From JASGDN01 sp049840815 (GTDB taxonomy: Bacteria > Chloroflexota > Chloroflexia > Thermomicrobiales > UBA6265), in the NCBI GenBank assembly GCA_049840815.1, contig JASGJI010000019.1:372001-436000 (forward strand): a DNA stretch of 64,000 nucleotides, written 5' to 3'. Below, one piece after another: positions 44,427 through 53,939 of this stretch. Made by a program: the position numbers and the translations under genes. The notes beneath the pieces were generated by a model. That model saw only the letters and a list, made by a program, of their open reading frames with translations, was not told the origin of the DNA and did not search any database. Every line of letters starts with the position of its first letter. Position 1 is the stretch's first letter.

Positions 44427-45071
44427 TCAGGATCGCGAACCGTTGAGACCGGAGCCGCCGGGAATGGCAAGCTCGGCGGGATACAGCACTTCGTCGATCA
44501 GGCCGTAGTCCCGGGCCTCCTCGGCGGTCATGTAGTAGTCGCGCTGGGTGTCGGCCTTCACCTTCTCGAAGGTCTGGCCGGAGTGGACGGCGAGGATCTC
44601 GGTGAGGGTGTTGATGACCGCGAAGGTCTCCTTTGCCTGCACTTCGAGATCGGGGATGTTGCCCCGGAAGCCGCCGGACCCCTGATGGATCATGATGCGG
44701 GAATTCGGCAGGGCGTAGCGCTTGCCATGCTCACCGGCGGCGAGGAGGACGGCGGCCATGCTGGCGCCCATGCCCATGCAGAAGGTCTGGACATTGGCGC
44801 GGACCATCCGCATGGTGTCGTAGATGGCGAGACCGGCGTAGACGGCACCGCCCGGGGAGTTGATGTAGAGCTTGATGTCCTGTTCGGGATCGTCGTGGTC
44901 GAGGAAGAGCATCTGGGCAATGATGAGGTTGGCGACCTGGTCGTCAACCGGGGTGCCGAGGAAGATGATGCGATCCTTGAGCAGCCGGGAGTAGATGTCG
45001 AAGGCGCGTTCGCCGCGATTCGTGCTCTCGACGACCATCGGCACGAGATTCTCGATCTTCGGGATTTCCAT
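44427..45071 (-). CDS. clpP: ATP-dependent Clp protease proteolytic subunit ClpP
   Basis: A 214-residue serine protease. The catalytic triad is visible: Ser104 (CMGMGASMAAVLLA), His129 (SRIMIHQGSGG) and Asp178 (DTQRDYYMTAEEA). The Pro-Gly loop LYINSPGGAVYAGLAIYD is intact. A C-terminal extension (AELAIPGGSGLNGSRS) is a little longer than usual. AAAAGGG lies upstream of ATG 45071. It works with ClpX encoded just downstream. Trigger factor, often next door in other bacteria, is 6 kb upstream here. Confidence 0.96.
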   Translation of the reverse strand: MEIPKIENLVPMVVESTNRGERAFDIYSRLLKDRIIFLGTPVDDQVANLIIAQMLFLDHDDPEQDIKLYINSPGGAVYAGLAIYDTMRMVRANVQTFCMGMGASMAAVLLAAGEHGKRYALPNSRIMIHQGSGGFRGNIPDLEVQAKETFAVINTLTEILAVHSGQTFEKVKADTQRDYYMTAEEARDYGLIDEVLYPAELAIPGGSGLNGSRS

Positions 45072-45441
45072 TCGTGTGTACCCTTTTCGTCGTTGGGCGG
45101 CTGGACGATGCTCGCATGTGGAGCGCTTGCATGGTGGTGTTCGCGACCGGGGCGAGCGTGCGTCGGATGCGTGACATCGACGTGCCATACGTCTGGTTGG
45201 GAGGAACGTCCCACCGCACCGAGAACGAATGCAATGATAATGCGTGCGTCGAGGCGGATACCTGCCCAAAGGGCGTATCAACGAACCATGAACGGGCGGA
45301 TTCTAGCATGCCTTCCGTATTCCGGCGGGCGGGAACTGGCTTCGCGCGGGCATTCCACGCAGCGAGATCGACCGGCCCGTTGCTCGCCGTTCGCGACACC
45401 AGCGGATGGATTCCGTCCGAACCCGGAATAGGAATCCGTTC

Positions 45442-45484
45442 CCGTAGCGGGTCAGTTTGTCTGACCCATCCGGCGAAGCCGGAT
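45442..45484. repeat. Dispersed palindrome family D, second copy
   Basis: CCGTAGC is followed by GGGTCAG-TTTGT-CTGACCC (45449-45467) and then a second hairpin ATCCGGC-GAA-GCCGGAT (45468-45484). The first part matches the inner hairpin of the copy at 24098-24151. Confidence 0.6.
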
Positions 45485-45542
45485 CCTTGCACCTGCCGTT
45501 GCCGGATATTGGCTTGGTGGTTGCCTCCGACGGTATCGAACC

Positions 45543-45584
45543 CGGCCCTTGTGGCCGCCGTTTTCAGGGCGGCCACAAGGACCG
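45543..45584. repeat. Dispersed palindrome family A, short copy
   Basis: CGGCCCTTGTGGCCGCC (45543-45559) faces GGCGGCCACAAGGACCG (45568-45584), with one mismatch. The outer GTAGATG arm is lost on the left and reduced to GCTTCTACGG on the right. It marks the end of the methyltransferase gene. Confidence 0.75.
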
Positions 45585-45602
45585 CTTCTACGGACAGGGA
45601 TT

Positions 45603-46841
45603 TCAGTCGCCGCGCTGGCGCGCGCTGGGAACGTCCTCACAGATGATGGCCCATGGGCGATCGGCGGAGCGAGTCATCGCGATCCAGTATGCATTCCGAC
45701 CCTGCTTCGCCAATCTCTTGCGCAGGCGCTTTGCGATTGCATCGACGTCCCCCGCGAGTCCGCGCCGCCGAATGTCGATCGCCCCGGCGTCAAGCTCCGT
45801 CAGCGTTCGGCGGAGCGCCTTCTCGTCCCACGGCAGCGATGCCACGATGCGGTGGGAACGTGCGAAGGGGGAACCCGCCGGTCGCGCACCGACGAGGAAG
45901 GCGATCTGGCGGTCGATCGGCGTCGCATCGAGGGTGGTGGCCAGCGACTGGACGAGTCCGGCGCGGGTGATGGCGGGATTCGGGTCATGCAGCCACAGGC
46001 CGACTTCGGGGGTGACGAGTGGACGGGTCTCGGCGTCCTGCGGATCGTCCCCGAGGCCGGTCATGCTGTGGGCCACGCCATCCACGATCACCGTCGCCCG
46101 GCGAGGCGCCGTGGCGAGCGCGGGCGACCAGAGTACGGCTTCCTTCAGGTCGGCATCAACGGCGATCAGCTCGAGTTCCCATCCCGCTGGAATCGTCTCG
46201 TGGTCGATGCCGGGCGCGAGCTTGATCCCGACCTTCGGAACGCGATCCGCCAGGCCGACGCACCAGTCCAGCGGTGGCTCGGTCTCGCCGTATGCGAACC
46301 GGCCTCCGGTATCGCGGCGTGCGGGGTCGATGAAGACGCCGTCGGCATCTCCCAGGTTGGCTGTGCGGACATCCGCGAGACCCCAGGCAAGCGAGCCGTC
46401 CGAAGCGACGAGCCGTGCATTCGTGAGCGCCATCGCCAGGTGATCCGGATCGAGGTCGACGGCGGTCAGCTGATGCACCCCAGGCACGGCAGCCAGCGCC
46501 ATCAGGTCACCGCCGATCCCGCAGCAGAGGTCGACGATCGAGTTGCACCCGGTGAAGCGTTCGGCACGCCAGCGGGCGACCGCTTCGGAGCTCGCCTGTT
46601 CGTACCCGGCGCGGGTGAAGAGCATCCCCCCTGCCTGCGAGAACCGGGATGATGCCCGCGTCCGCAACTCGTGCAGTGTCATCGCCGCCGCGACGACCTC
46701 CGGCGCGAACCGCTTGCGCAGATGTGTGGCCGTGGACACGGGATCTCCGGGCGACAGGTCCGCAAGCGCAGCGAGTGCGTCCAAAGCCTCCGGACTGGCG
46801 AGCAGGGAGACGAGGTCGGATGTGGGCGTGGCGTCGGGCAC
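45603..46841 (-). CDS. SAM-dependent methyltransferase with THUMP-like C-terminal domain
   Basis: A 412-residue class I methyltransferase. SAM motif I is NSIVDLCCGIGGDLMALAAV (around residues 98-117), with acidic loop LTAVDLDPDHLAMALTNARL. Motif IV is DADGVFIDPARRDTGGRF, the DPAR form typical of this family. The C-terminal ~80 residues (GAIDIRRRGLAGDVDAIAKR) match the THUMP-like domain, pointing to a nucleic-acid or SSU-type substrate. GTG 46841 follows AAGGAA. It lies 94 bases downstream of the giant acidic protein on the same strand. Confidence 0.85.
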   Translation of the reverse strand: MPDATPTSDLVSLLASPEALDALAALADLSPGDPVSTATHLRKRFAPEVVAAAMTLHELRTRASSRFSQAGGMLFTRAGYEQASSEAVARWRAERFTGCNSIVDLCCGIGGDLMALAAVPGVHQLTAVDLDPDHLAMALTNARLVASDGSLAWGLADVRTANLGDADGVFIDPARRDTGGRFAYGETEPPLDWCVGLADRVPKVGIKLAPGIDHETIPAGWELELIAVDADLKEAVLWSPALATAPRRATVIVDGVAHSMTGLGDDPQDAETRPLVTPEVGLWLHDPNPAITRAGLVQSLATTLDATPIDRQIAFLVGARPAGSPFARSHRIVASLPWDEKALRRTLTELDAGAIDIRRRGLAGDVDAIAKRLRKRLAKQGRNAYWIAMTRSADRPWAIICEDVPSARQRGD

Positions 46842-46935
46842 CGGGGTTCCTTGCAGGCACGAGGAAGGGCCGGGGATATGCTCACCCGACCCTTCCACTG
46901 GACCGTTCGAACGATGACGGGCAGTGTACCCGCCG

Positions 46936-49900
46936 CTAGTCCTCGTTGTCCGTCTTCACGGCGTCGGCAGCCTTCTCGGCAGCATCCTTCGCCGCATCCG
47001 CAGCGGCGGAGCCGACATGATGCGCCGTGCGTGGGGCGCGGTACCCGGAGCGCTCGGCGGCTTCGGCGTCCGGGAACCAGACCTCGGCGATGGTTCGCTC
47101 GTACGACGAGGATTCGGGCGTGTGGTAGATGCCGGAGTTTGCGTTGCCCTTCACCAGCCAACCGTTCGGCGCATCTTCACCTTCGACGGCGGCGATCCAG
47201 TCAACTCCCTCCGTCTCGTCGGGACCGTGTCCTGTCGCGTGATGGGCCTCGGCTTCCTCGCGAATCACGTCCTCTGGCTCATCGGACACAGCGGCAACGG
47301 CGGCTTCCGCTGCATCCTGCGCGTATGCGACTGCCTGCGCCCCGGCATGATGGGCCGTGTGGGGGGCGCGGTACCCGGATCGCTCGGCAGCTTCGGCATC
47401 CGGGAACCAGACCTCAGCGTGAGTGCGTTCGTAGGATGCCGATTCCGGGGTGTGATAGATGCCGGAGTCGGCGTTGCCCTTCACGACCCAGCCGTTCGGC
47501 GCATCCTCGCCCTCGACGTCAGCGGCCCAGTCGACGCCCTCGGTCTCGGCGGGTCCATGTCCCTTAGTTGGACGATCGTCGGAGGTGTCCTGCGTCGTGG
47601 CGCTGGTGGGGGCCTCCGCTGTCAGCGGTGTTGCGCCCTCGATGGTCGGGGGGACGCCATCGATCGCGGCCTGGGCGTTGGCTGCCGTCGACTCGACATC
47701 GCCCGATGTCCATGCGCGGGCCAGATCGCCAGCTCCCGCCAGCTTGCCGGTCAGGGCGTTCCCGGCAATGGTGCGATCCGGATTGGTGGCATCCGCAACG
47801 ACCTCGTCGGCATCTGACAGCGAGCCGGAGACGGCGTTCTCGGCGATCGATGCATCGCCGGAGAGCGGAGCCGGCGTCATGGCCTGGACAGCGTCGTCGC
47901 CTGAAACACCCTCATCGGCGGACCCATCCTGCACGACCTCATCGGCTTCGTCAAGGTTGTCCGAAACGGCGTCGGCGGCGATGGTTGCGTCCCCGGCGTC
48001 CGTCGCGCCATCGAGGTCGGGAGCAGTGAGGTCCACGTCGCCCGTATCGCCAGGCGCGTCTGGCGAGTCGACGATTTCCTCCGCATCGACCAGGGCCTCC
48101 TCGGCGGCAGATTCGTCGATGACGTCGATGCGGGTGTCCCGCGATTCCCCGATCGTATCAGGGGTGGGGGAGTCGGCAGTTGGCAACTCGGCCATCACGG
48201 CGTCGTCAGAGGCGGGCGTGAAGCTGGCGATTGATGCGTCGTCGTCCTGGTCCGCAGGGGAATCCACCACGGGGTGTTCCGCCGGCGTGCCAAAGGCGTC
48301 GATGTCGGTCGCGTCGGTGGCATCCACGAGGGCGGCGAAGAGGTCGGATTCGGCCTGTTCGCCGTCATCGCCCGCAGGCTCCTCAGCCACGGCGTCCGCG
48401 GCGGAATCCAGCGGCATGGCGGCGGATTCGTCTACCTCATAGTCGAGATCGGCGATCGTCTCCTCGTCGGCCAGGCCTTCGAAGGTGTCGCTCGCACCCT
48501 CGATCGTGACGTCGGAGGCATAGATCTCGGCCGGAAGCAGCGCGTCGTCGTCCGGGATGCTGTCGAAGAGATCGTCATCCTCATCGTCGTGGCCGGCAAC
48601 GACGACGAACCGTGACGCCGCGAGGTCGGTGGAGTCGGCTGGCGTCTCGGACGCCTCGGCGACGGGCTCTGCCGGTATGGTGTCGGCTTCACTGGTCGTG
48701 TCAGCGGCTTCGGGGTTGTCAAGGAAATGCTCCACCTTCGCGCGGAGATCCTCGAAGAAGCCTTCCCGGTGCTCCGCATGCGGTGTCTCGACATCGGGGG
48801 CCAGCTCACTGCGGTCATCCAGGCCCGGTGTCACGACGACCTCTGGCGTGAATTCGGAGTCGCTGGTTCCTGACTCCGAACGCGGCTCGTTCAGCAGCGG
48901 GGACGTCGCCATCTCGGCGGACCCGGCCAGCGGAAGGTCCGCGCTGGCCTCCGGCTCGATGGCCGGGCTGACCGTGCGGACGACACCGTTGATGTCTGGA
49001 TCGGAGACGTACAGCTCCTGCGCGAAGGCCTCTGCTTCCAGCGCCTCCGGGGATTCGTCGGCGGCCTCGTCGAGGAACGCGGCATCCTCCGCCTCGACGG
49101 ACGCACGCTCGTCGTCGCTCATGATGGCGTCGGCATCAGTATCGACATCCGGTGCATCGGCGTCGGGCACGATGCCGTCTTCAGCGTGAATGGAGGCCAT
49201 CTCCTCGTCGCTGAGAACCGGGTCAGCGGCGGGTGTCGCGTCCTGCGGTGCATCGAGGAAGGCGTCCACGCGCTCCTTCATGTCATGGAAGAAGCCTTTG
49301 CCCCCGGCAGGCTCCTGGGTGGTCTCCGTGGCAAGGTCGGCATCGGGCAGGTCCGCAACGGGGGTGTTGATGCCGTCGTGTTCCTGGGTGGTCGTCTCCG
49401 CGACAGGTGCCGCCGGGACATCGGGGATCGTGGCGTTGACCTCGACGTCGGGCTGCGTCGCGTCGACGTCCACCGTCGTTGGCGTGTCGGTCCTGGATGC
49501 GACAGCAGCGGCTCCCGCGATGGCTGCGCCCGTGGCGACGGTCGTGGTCGCGTCGGGGGTTGCGTTCTCGTCCGCCGGCTTGTCGAAGAAGGTGGTGAGG
49601 CGATTACGCAGTTGGCCGAAGACGCCTGCCTTCGCTGCCGTCGCCGCTGGAGAGGCCGAATCCGTGCCGGAGTCGGCAGGGGCAGGGTACTCGCCGGTTC
49701 GTTGGCAGGAGTTGCCCCGAGTGTCGTGGCCGCGAAGGCCGGAGCGGCCGGAATTGCCGGCGTTGTCGTCTCAGGGGCTGCGGAGGGGACGGTGTCGGGC
49801 TCGGTAGCGACGACGTCCGAGGGCTCAGTCAGATTGAAAGAGTCGTCGCTGCTGAGATCGCCCGGCAGTTCGACAGGAGGCGCGGCATACTCCTCGTCCG

Positions 49901-51026
49901 CATCTTCGGATGCCTCCTCGGCGGCGTTGGCAAGCACGTCCCCGTCCTCTGGCTCGTCGCCGTCATCCTCGAAGCCTTCGAAGGAGTCAGATGGGAGGTC
50001 GGTGTAGCCGTGATCGTCGTACTCCTCCGCTTGCGCGGCGACTTCGGCGGCCTCGGCAGCGAGATCGGGGTCGGGCGAGTCGCCGATGGCGGCGGCGTCG
50101 CTGAGTGCCGTGGTGTCGGCGGCCCCTGAAGCCTCCGCCGACGTCGATTCGGTGGCGTCGCTCTCAGGCATCACGACGATGCCCCCTTCGCTGGCGGCGG
50201 GGATACCTGCGTCAGAGAGGTCGAGGCCGGGCACCTCGGCGGCGATGGCGGGTGTTTCGATCGTCTCGTCCGGAGCATCGGACGCCGCGATCGCCGTGGT
50301 TGCGATCGTGGCCGCAACCGGCGCGGCGGGCGGTGTGTACGGCGTCTCCCCGGTGGGCGGGGTGATGGGGAGTTCCGGATCAGGTTGGCCGAAATCGACC
50401 GCTGGTGTGCTGGCGTCCAGATCCGCCTGCGTGCCGCTCCAGGCGTTGGTCACACGTCCCTGAAGATCGGTGAAGGGGGTTTCGGAGGCAGCGACTCCCT
50501 GTCCGAGGTCGTTCTTTGTGGCGGAGACATGAACGGCGTCACCACGCACATCGACGATCTGGGCGGCCATGATGGCGATGGTCTTCGAGAAGAAGCGGCC
50601 GACGCGGACAGTGAGGACCTCATCGGTCCCATCCTCGACCTCGCCGATGCGCTCCCCATCAGCGCCGATCACGGCCATGCCCTCGGCGATGGTCCAGGAG
50701 TCGGTGCTCCCACTCGTCGCTGCGGCCGTCGCCGCCGGTGTGGCATCGGCTGCGACGTTCGGGACGATGGCCGCACCTTCGGGCAGGCTGCTCCAGGTGT
50801 CGCTGGTGGCGACATCCGACGTGACGTTGAGATGCACGGCCCCGCTGTCGATCCCCGCGATGGCGGAGACCGGCACGTAGTACTCCTTCGTCATGAAGAG
50901 GAACCCGTGCTTTACGATGAGGGCGCTTCCGGCGGACCCGGTGACTTCGCCGATCTTCTTGCCGTCGCTGCCGAGGACCTCCTGGCCCTCACGCACGACC
51001 CACGCTGTGGTGTCCGCGTCTGACAT
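46936..51026 (-). CDS. Giant acidic PRC-barrel protein with two C-terminal sunset-like domains; one-base frame interruption
   Basis: Reads from ATG 51026 (GGAGG six bases upstream). Two DUF2171/PRC-barrel-like domains come first (WVVREGQEVLGSDGKKIGEV, and WTIAEGMAVIGADGERIGEV near residue 105). About 1000 Ala/Asp/Glu/Thr-rich residues follow, with recurring helices (GVFGQLRNRLTTFFDKP, GFFHDMKERVDAFLDAP, GFFEDLRAKVEHFLDNP) and a threefold repeat like ATIAADAVSDNLDEADEVV. At the C-terminus are two ~45-residue domains (KGNADSGIYHTPES; AEVWFPDAEAAERSGYRAP) resembling the sunset domain. The frame changes near 49690-49700: one base is missing, giving ~1363 residues if restored. There is no signal peptide, so it is probably cytoplasmic. 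Function unknown. Confidence 0.75.
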
Positions 51027-51316
51027 TGCTCGCCTCCCCTGATGCCGGGCGCCGATGGCGCATAGTCCCGAACGACGTGTTTGCGAACGATCCGGATACC
51101 GAATCCCCTCCGGTGCGTGGTGTTCCGGGTGAACTGGAACCGTCGTCGCGCCGGCACGGGTATTGCCTGCTTCTACTCTACCTGAGCCATGGCGTTTTCG
51201 ATAATCACCGGAAGCGAAATCCATGAGCTTTTCGCGGAGATCGTCGGCGTGAGTGGCCGAATGATGGCCTGATCCCTTGCATTTCATGGGCCACGCCTCC
51301 TTTGCCTCGCACAAAC

Positions 51317-51350
51317 AACGACCGCACCCGGAAGTCCCGGATGCGGTCGT
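51317..51350 (-). terminator. Terminator downstream of trigger factor
   Basis: On the minus strand ACGACCGCATCCGG pairs with CCGGGTGCGGTCGT (one mismatch region) around a five-base loop. It is followed by TTGTTTGT. It lies about 40 bases after the tig stop, separating it from the acidic-protein gene. Confidence 0.78.
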
Positions 51351-51388
51351 CTTTTGTCGTAGTTGCCGTGGCCAGGAAGGCGCGAGGA

Positions 51389-53125
51389 TTACTCCTCGGA
51401 GACGGCAGCCTCGGCGGCGGCCTTCGCAGCGCTTGCTGCGGTCTCGCCCACCTTCGGCATGTTCTTCGGCGCGCGGTAGCCAGCGCGCTCGGCAGCCTCG
51501 GCGTCCGGGAACCAGACCTCAGCGACGGTGTTCTCGTACGCCGGGGATTCCGGGGTGTGATAGATGCCGGAATCGGCGTTGCCCTTCACCACCCAGCCGT
51601 TCGGCGCATCCTCGCCCTCGACGGCGGCGACCCAGTCGTTGCCCTCGGACTCGGACGGGCCGGCGGACTTGGCCTTGCGGGCGGGCTTCGCGGCGGGGGC
51701 CTCTTCGGTCTCGGCGGACGCATCGGAGACGATCTCGGCATCGACGATGCCGTCGTTCTCGGTCTCGATCGCGACCGGCTCCGGAGCGACCCAGCCGTTG
51801 ATGACCGCGCCCTTGCCCTCGGTGGCCTGCTCGATCAGGTGATCCTGGAGCTTGCGGTCGAACAGCTCGCTCTGGAGCATGTTCTTGAAGTAGTCGGACT
51901 TGTAGATCTCGCGGAGGCGCTGGGCCTGGGCCTCGCCTTCCTCCCCGGAGACGGCGCCGGCGTTCGCCCCGATCAGGCGTTCGATCTCGGCGTCGATGTC
52001 CTCGTCCGTGACCTCAACGCCTTCCTTCGTCGCGTACTCGCGCAGCAGGAGGGAGTTGCGCAGGCGGCGCTCCGACTCCGGGAAGAGGGAGTCGTGCAGG
52101 CTGGCCTCGGTCTGGCCACGGGATGCGAGGAAGGCCTCGAACGGCATGCCGTTACGGGCGGCGTCCTGCTTGAGGTGCTCCAGCTGGTGGTGCACTTCGT
52201 CGTGGATCATCTCGTGAGGCAGGTCGATCGGAGAGGTCTCCGCCAGCTTCTCGATGATCTGGTTCACGATGTCGTTGCGGGCGTCGTTGGTCTTGCCCTG
52301 GTGGATGTCATCGCGGATCTGCTGGATGAGATCGTCCAGCGACTCGGCGTCCGCGACATCCTTCGCGAACTCATCGTCCAGCGCCAGGAGCTCGCGCTCC
52401 TTGATGCCCTTCAGGGTCACGGTATAGGAGAGGGTCTTGCCGCGGATGGAGGAATCGGCGGTCTCGTCGTCCTCCCCGAAGGCGATATCGAAGCTGGCGG
52501 ACTCACCGACGTGCAGCTTCTCGATCTCTGCCTTCAGCTGCGCAAGCAGGTTCGTCTCGCCGAGCACGAAGACCGCGTCCTCGATCGGCTCCTGGAACGG
52601 CTCGCCGTCATCCGTCACGGCGTAGTCGACCGTCACCTGGTCACCATCGACCGGGGTGCGCTCTTCCTTGGGATCGGCCCACGGGCTCTGGGAGCGCTGC
52701 AGGCGGTCGATGACCTCCTGCACGTCCTCGTCGCTGACGGCGGCATCGACCGGCTCGACGCGAATACCGGCGTAGTCGCCCAACTCGACCGTCGGGTAGA
52801 CGGCGACGGTGACGACGAAGTTGAGCGGCTCGAAGTCCTTGATCTCGACCTGAGGATCACCGACCGGCACCAGGCTCTCCTGGGAGAGGGCTGCGCGGTA
52901 GAGCTTCTCCATCAGTTCGTCGGCGGCCTCGCGGGCGAAGACATCCGGCCCGTACATGCGCTCGATCATCGCGCGCGGGGCCTTGCCCTTCCGGAAGCCC
53001 GGAACCTGGATGTCCTTGCTCACCTTGCGGACGGCGACCTGCAACGCCTCCTGGTACTCGGCGTCTTCGGAGGTAATGTCGAGCACGGCGATGCTGCCGC
53101 TATTCCGTTCAACCGAAAGTTTCAC
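51389..53125 (-). CDS. tig: Trigger factor with a C-terminal sunset-like extension
   Basis: A 578-residue ribosome-associated chaperone. The ribosome-docking signature GFRKGKAPR is at residues 43-51. The PPIase-like domain follows (GDQVTVDYAVTDDGEPFQEP, residues ~155-240), then the chaperone arms (DLPHEMIHDEVHHQLEHLKQ). The normal family length is about 430-450. Here ~130 extra residues follow: a linker (NGWVAPEPVAIETENDGIVD, PAAKPARKAKSAG) and a domain at 514-553 (KGNADSGIYHTPES, AEVWFPDAEAAERAGYRAP), then an Ala-rich helix. That domain is nearly identical to those of the neighbouring acidic protein. GTG 53125 was chosen by alignment with the usual N-terminus (VKLSVERNSGS); AGAAGGGA lies upstream. 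Confidence 0.93.
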   Translation of the reverse strand: MKLSVERNSGSIAVLDITSEDAEYQEALQVAVRKVSKDIQVPGFRKGKAPRAMIERMYGPDVFAREAADELMEKLYRAALSQESLVPVGDPQVEIKDFEPLNFVVTVAVYPTVELGDYAGIRVEPVDAAVSDEDVQEVIDRLQRSQSPWADPKEERTPVDGDQVTVDYAVTDDGEPFQEPIEDAVFVLGETNLLAQLKAEIEKLHVGESASFDIAFGEDDETADSSIRGKTLSYTVTLKGIKERELLALDDEFAKDVADAESLDDLIQQIRDDIHQGKTNDARNDIVNQIIEKLAETSPIDLPHEMIHDEVHHQLEHLKQDAARNGMPFEAFLASRGQTEASLHDSLFPESERRLRNSLLLREYATKEGVEVTDEDIDAEIERLIGANAGAVSGEEGEAQAQRLREIYKSDYFKNMLQSELFDRKLQDHLIEQATEGKGAVINGWVAPEPVAIETENDGIVDAEIVSDASAETEEAPAAKPARKAKSAGPSESEGNDWVAAVEGEDAPNGWVVKGNADSGIYHTPESPAYENTVAEVWFPDAEAAERAGYRAPKNMPKVGETAASAAKAAAEAAVSEE

Positions 53126-53427
53126 GCTGGACGCATCCCTTCTCGTGGTGGTGCTCTGTGCTTGCGACCAGGAGCGGCGAATCATCGCCGGCCTGGCTGC
53201 TTCGCTGTCCGCTTGACGGGGGAGCCACCCGGCTCCCGGCGATGACGTCAAGCGGAGCATGCATGCCCGATGCTGGTTGGCTGGATGACGTGACGGGATC
53301 GTAGAGCGTTCGACGCGAAGTCGTCCGTCCGTGACCGCTCAGTCACGGCGTCGAATCGGGAGCGATCCGGACTGTCATGCCGTGGTCACAATGAATGTCC
53401 GCCAGCCAGCGGCATTTCCAAAGGCGG

Positions 53428-53436
53428 AGTATACCA
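53428..53436 (-). promoter_or_regulatory. Extended -10 promoter candidate of tig
   Basis: Minus-strand TGGTATACT (TG-n-TATACT) is an extended -10 without a recognisable -35. It would give a leader of ~295 bases before tig at 53125. Confidence 0.45.
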
Positions 53437-53513
53437 CTCGACGGAATGTGCGCACCGGACTGTTCCGGCCAGTCAAAAGCCGGGAATGGCGGGCATTCTC
53501 TCCATGATCGGAG

Positions 53514-53528
53514 ATGCAATGATTGCAT
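53514..53528. promoter_or_regulatory. 15-base perfect palindrome, possible operator
   Basis: ATGCAAT-G-ATTGCAT is unusually A/T-rich for this genome and lies 34 bases upstream of the predicted -35 of the M23 peptidase promoter. It is a candidate transcription-factor site. Confidence 0.45.
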
Positions 53529-53561
53529 GTACGGAGTGCCCGAACAAAGCGTACGTTCACA

Positions 53562-53590
53562 TTGTCACCCCCATACTTGGATGGTATCGT
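53562..53590 (+). promoter_or_regulatory. Promoter candidate of the M23 peptidase
   Basis: TTGTCA (53562-53567), 17-base spacer, TATCGT (53585-53590). Moderate match. It implies a ~345-base untranslated leader. Confidence 0.45.
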
Positions 53591-53939
53591 CGGTGCAGGC
53601 ATCGATCCGGAGCGTTGAGGACCCAATGAGGGGCTCCTCGCTGGTGGATGTACGGACGATCTTTACACCGGCGGGCTGACGCGGCATTCGACCGAGCGCC
53701 GCGATTCCGGTGGAAGCGTTTCGGCGGGATGACTGTTCGATCACTTTCAGGATGTTCGGGATCGGTGGCAAGCGGGTCGATGGTCCGTCTTGCCCATGTG
53801 GTGCCTTCGGATGGACACGGTTGCGGAGGATGGAGCTCCCCGATCGTGCGAGGGCCTGCATGCGGGAGTGGCTGCCACTGCGGTGGTTGTCGCTCCGGTC
53901 GGTTTCGGACATCACGGTTGCATCAGGAGGGAAGGCGCG

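Larger units (their letters stand above)
45072..45602. other. 531-base repeat-rich spacer upstream of clpP
   Basis: Contains two repeat copies (45442-45484 and 45543-45584) and about 370 bases of unassigned sequence that must carry the clpP promoter. An A/T-richer CATTATCATTGC on the minus strand near 45229-45243 is the best -10 candidate, without a convincing -35. No stress operator (CIRCE- or CtsR-like) was recognised. Confidence 0.45.
53126..53939. other. 814-base divergent regulatory spacer between tig and the M23 peptidase
   Basis: No protein gene is supported. It contains the tig promoter candidate, a perfect 15-base palindrome at 53514-53528, a plus-strand promoter candidate at 53562-53590, and about 345 bases of leader RNA before the peptidase start. 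The leader is GC-rich and foldable. I looked for a c-di-AMP (ydaO) riboswitch, which often precedes such wall hydrolases, and did not recognise one. Confidence 0.5.

Noticed and set aside
53597..53939. c-di-AMP (ydaO) or other riboswitch before the M23 peptidase
   Set aside because: The conserved core elements were not recognisable by eye; only a covariance-model search could decide.
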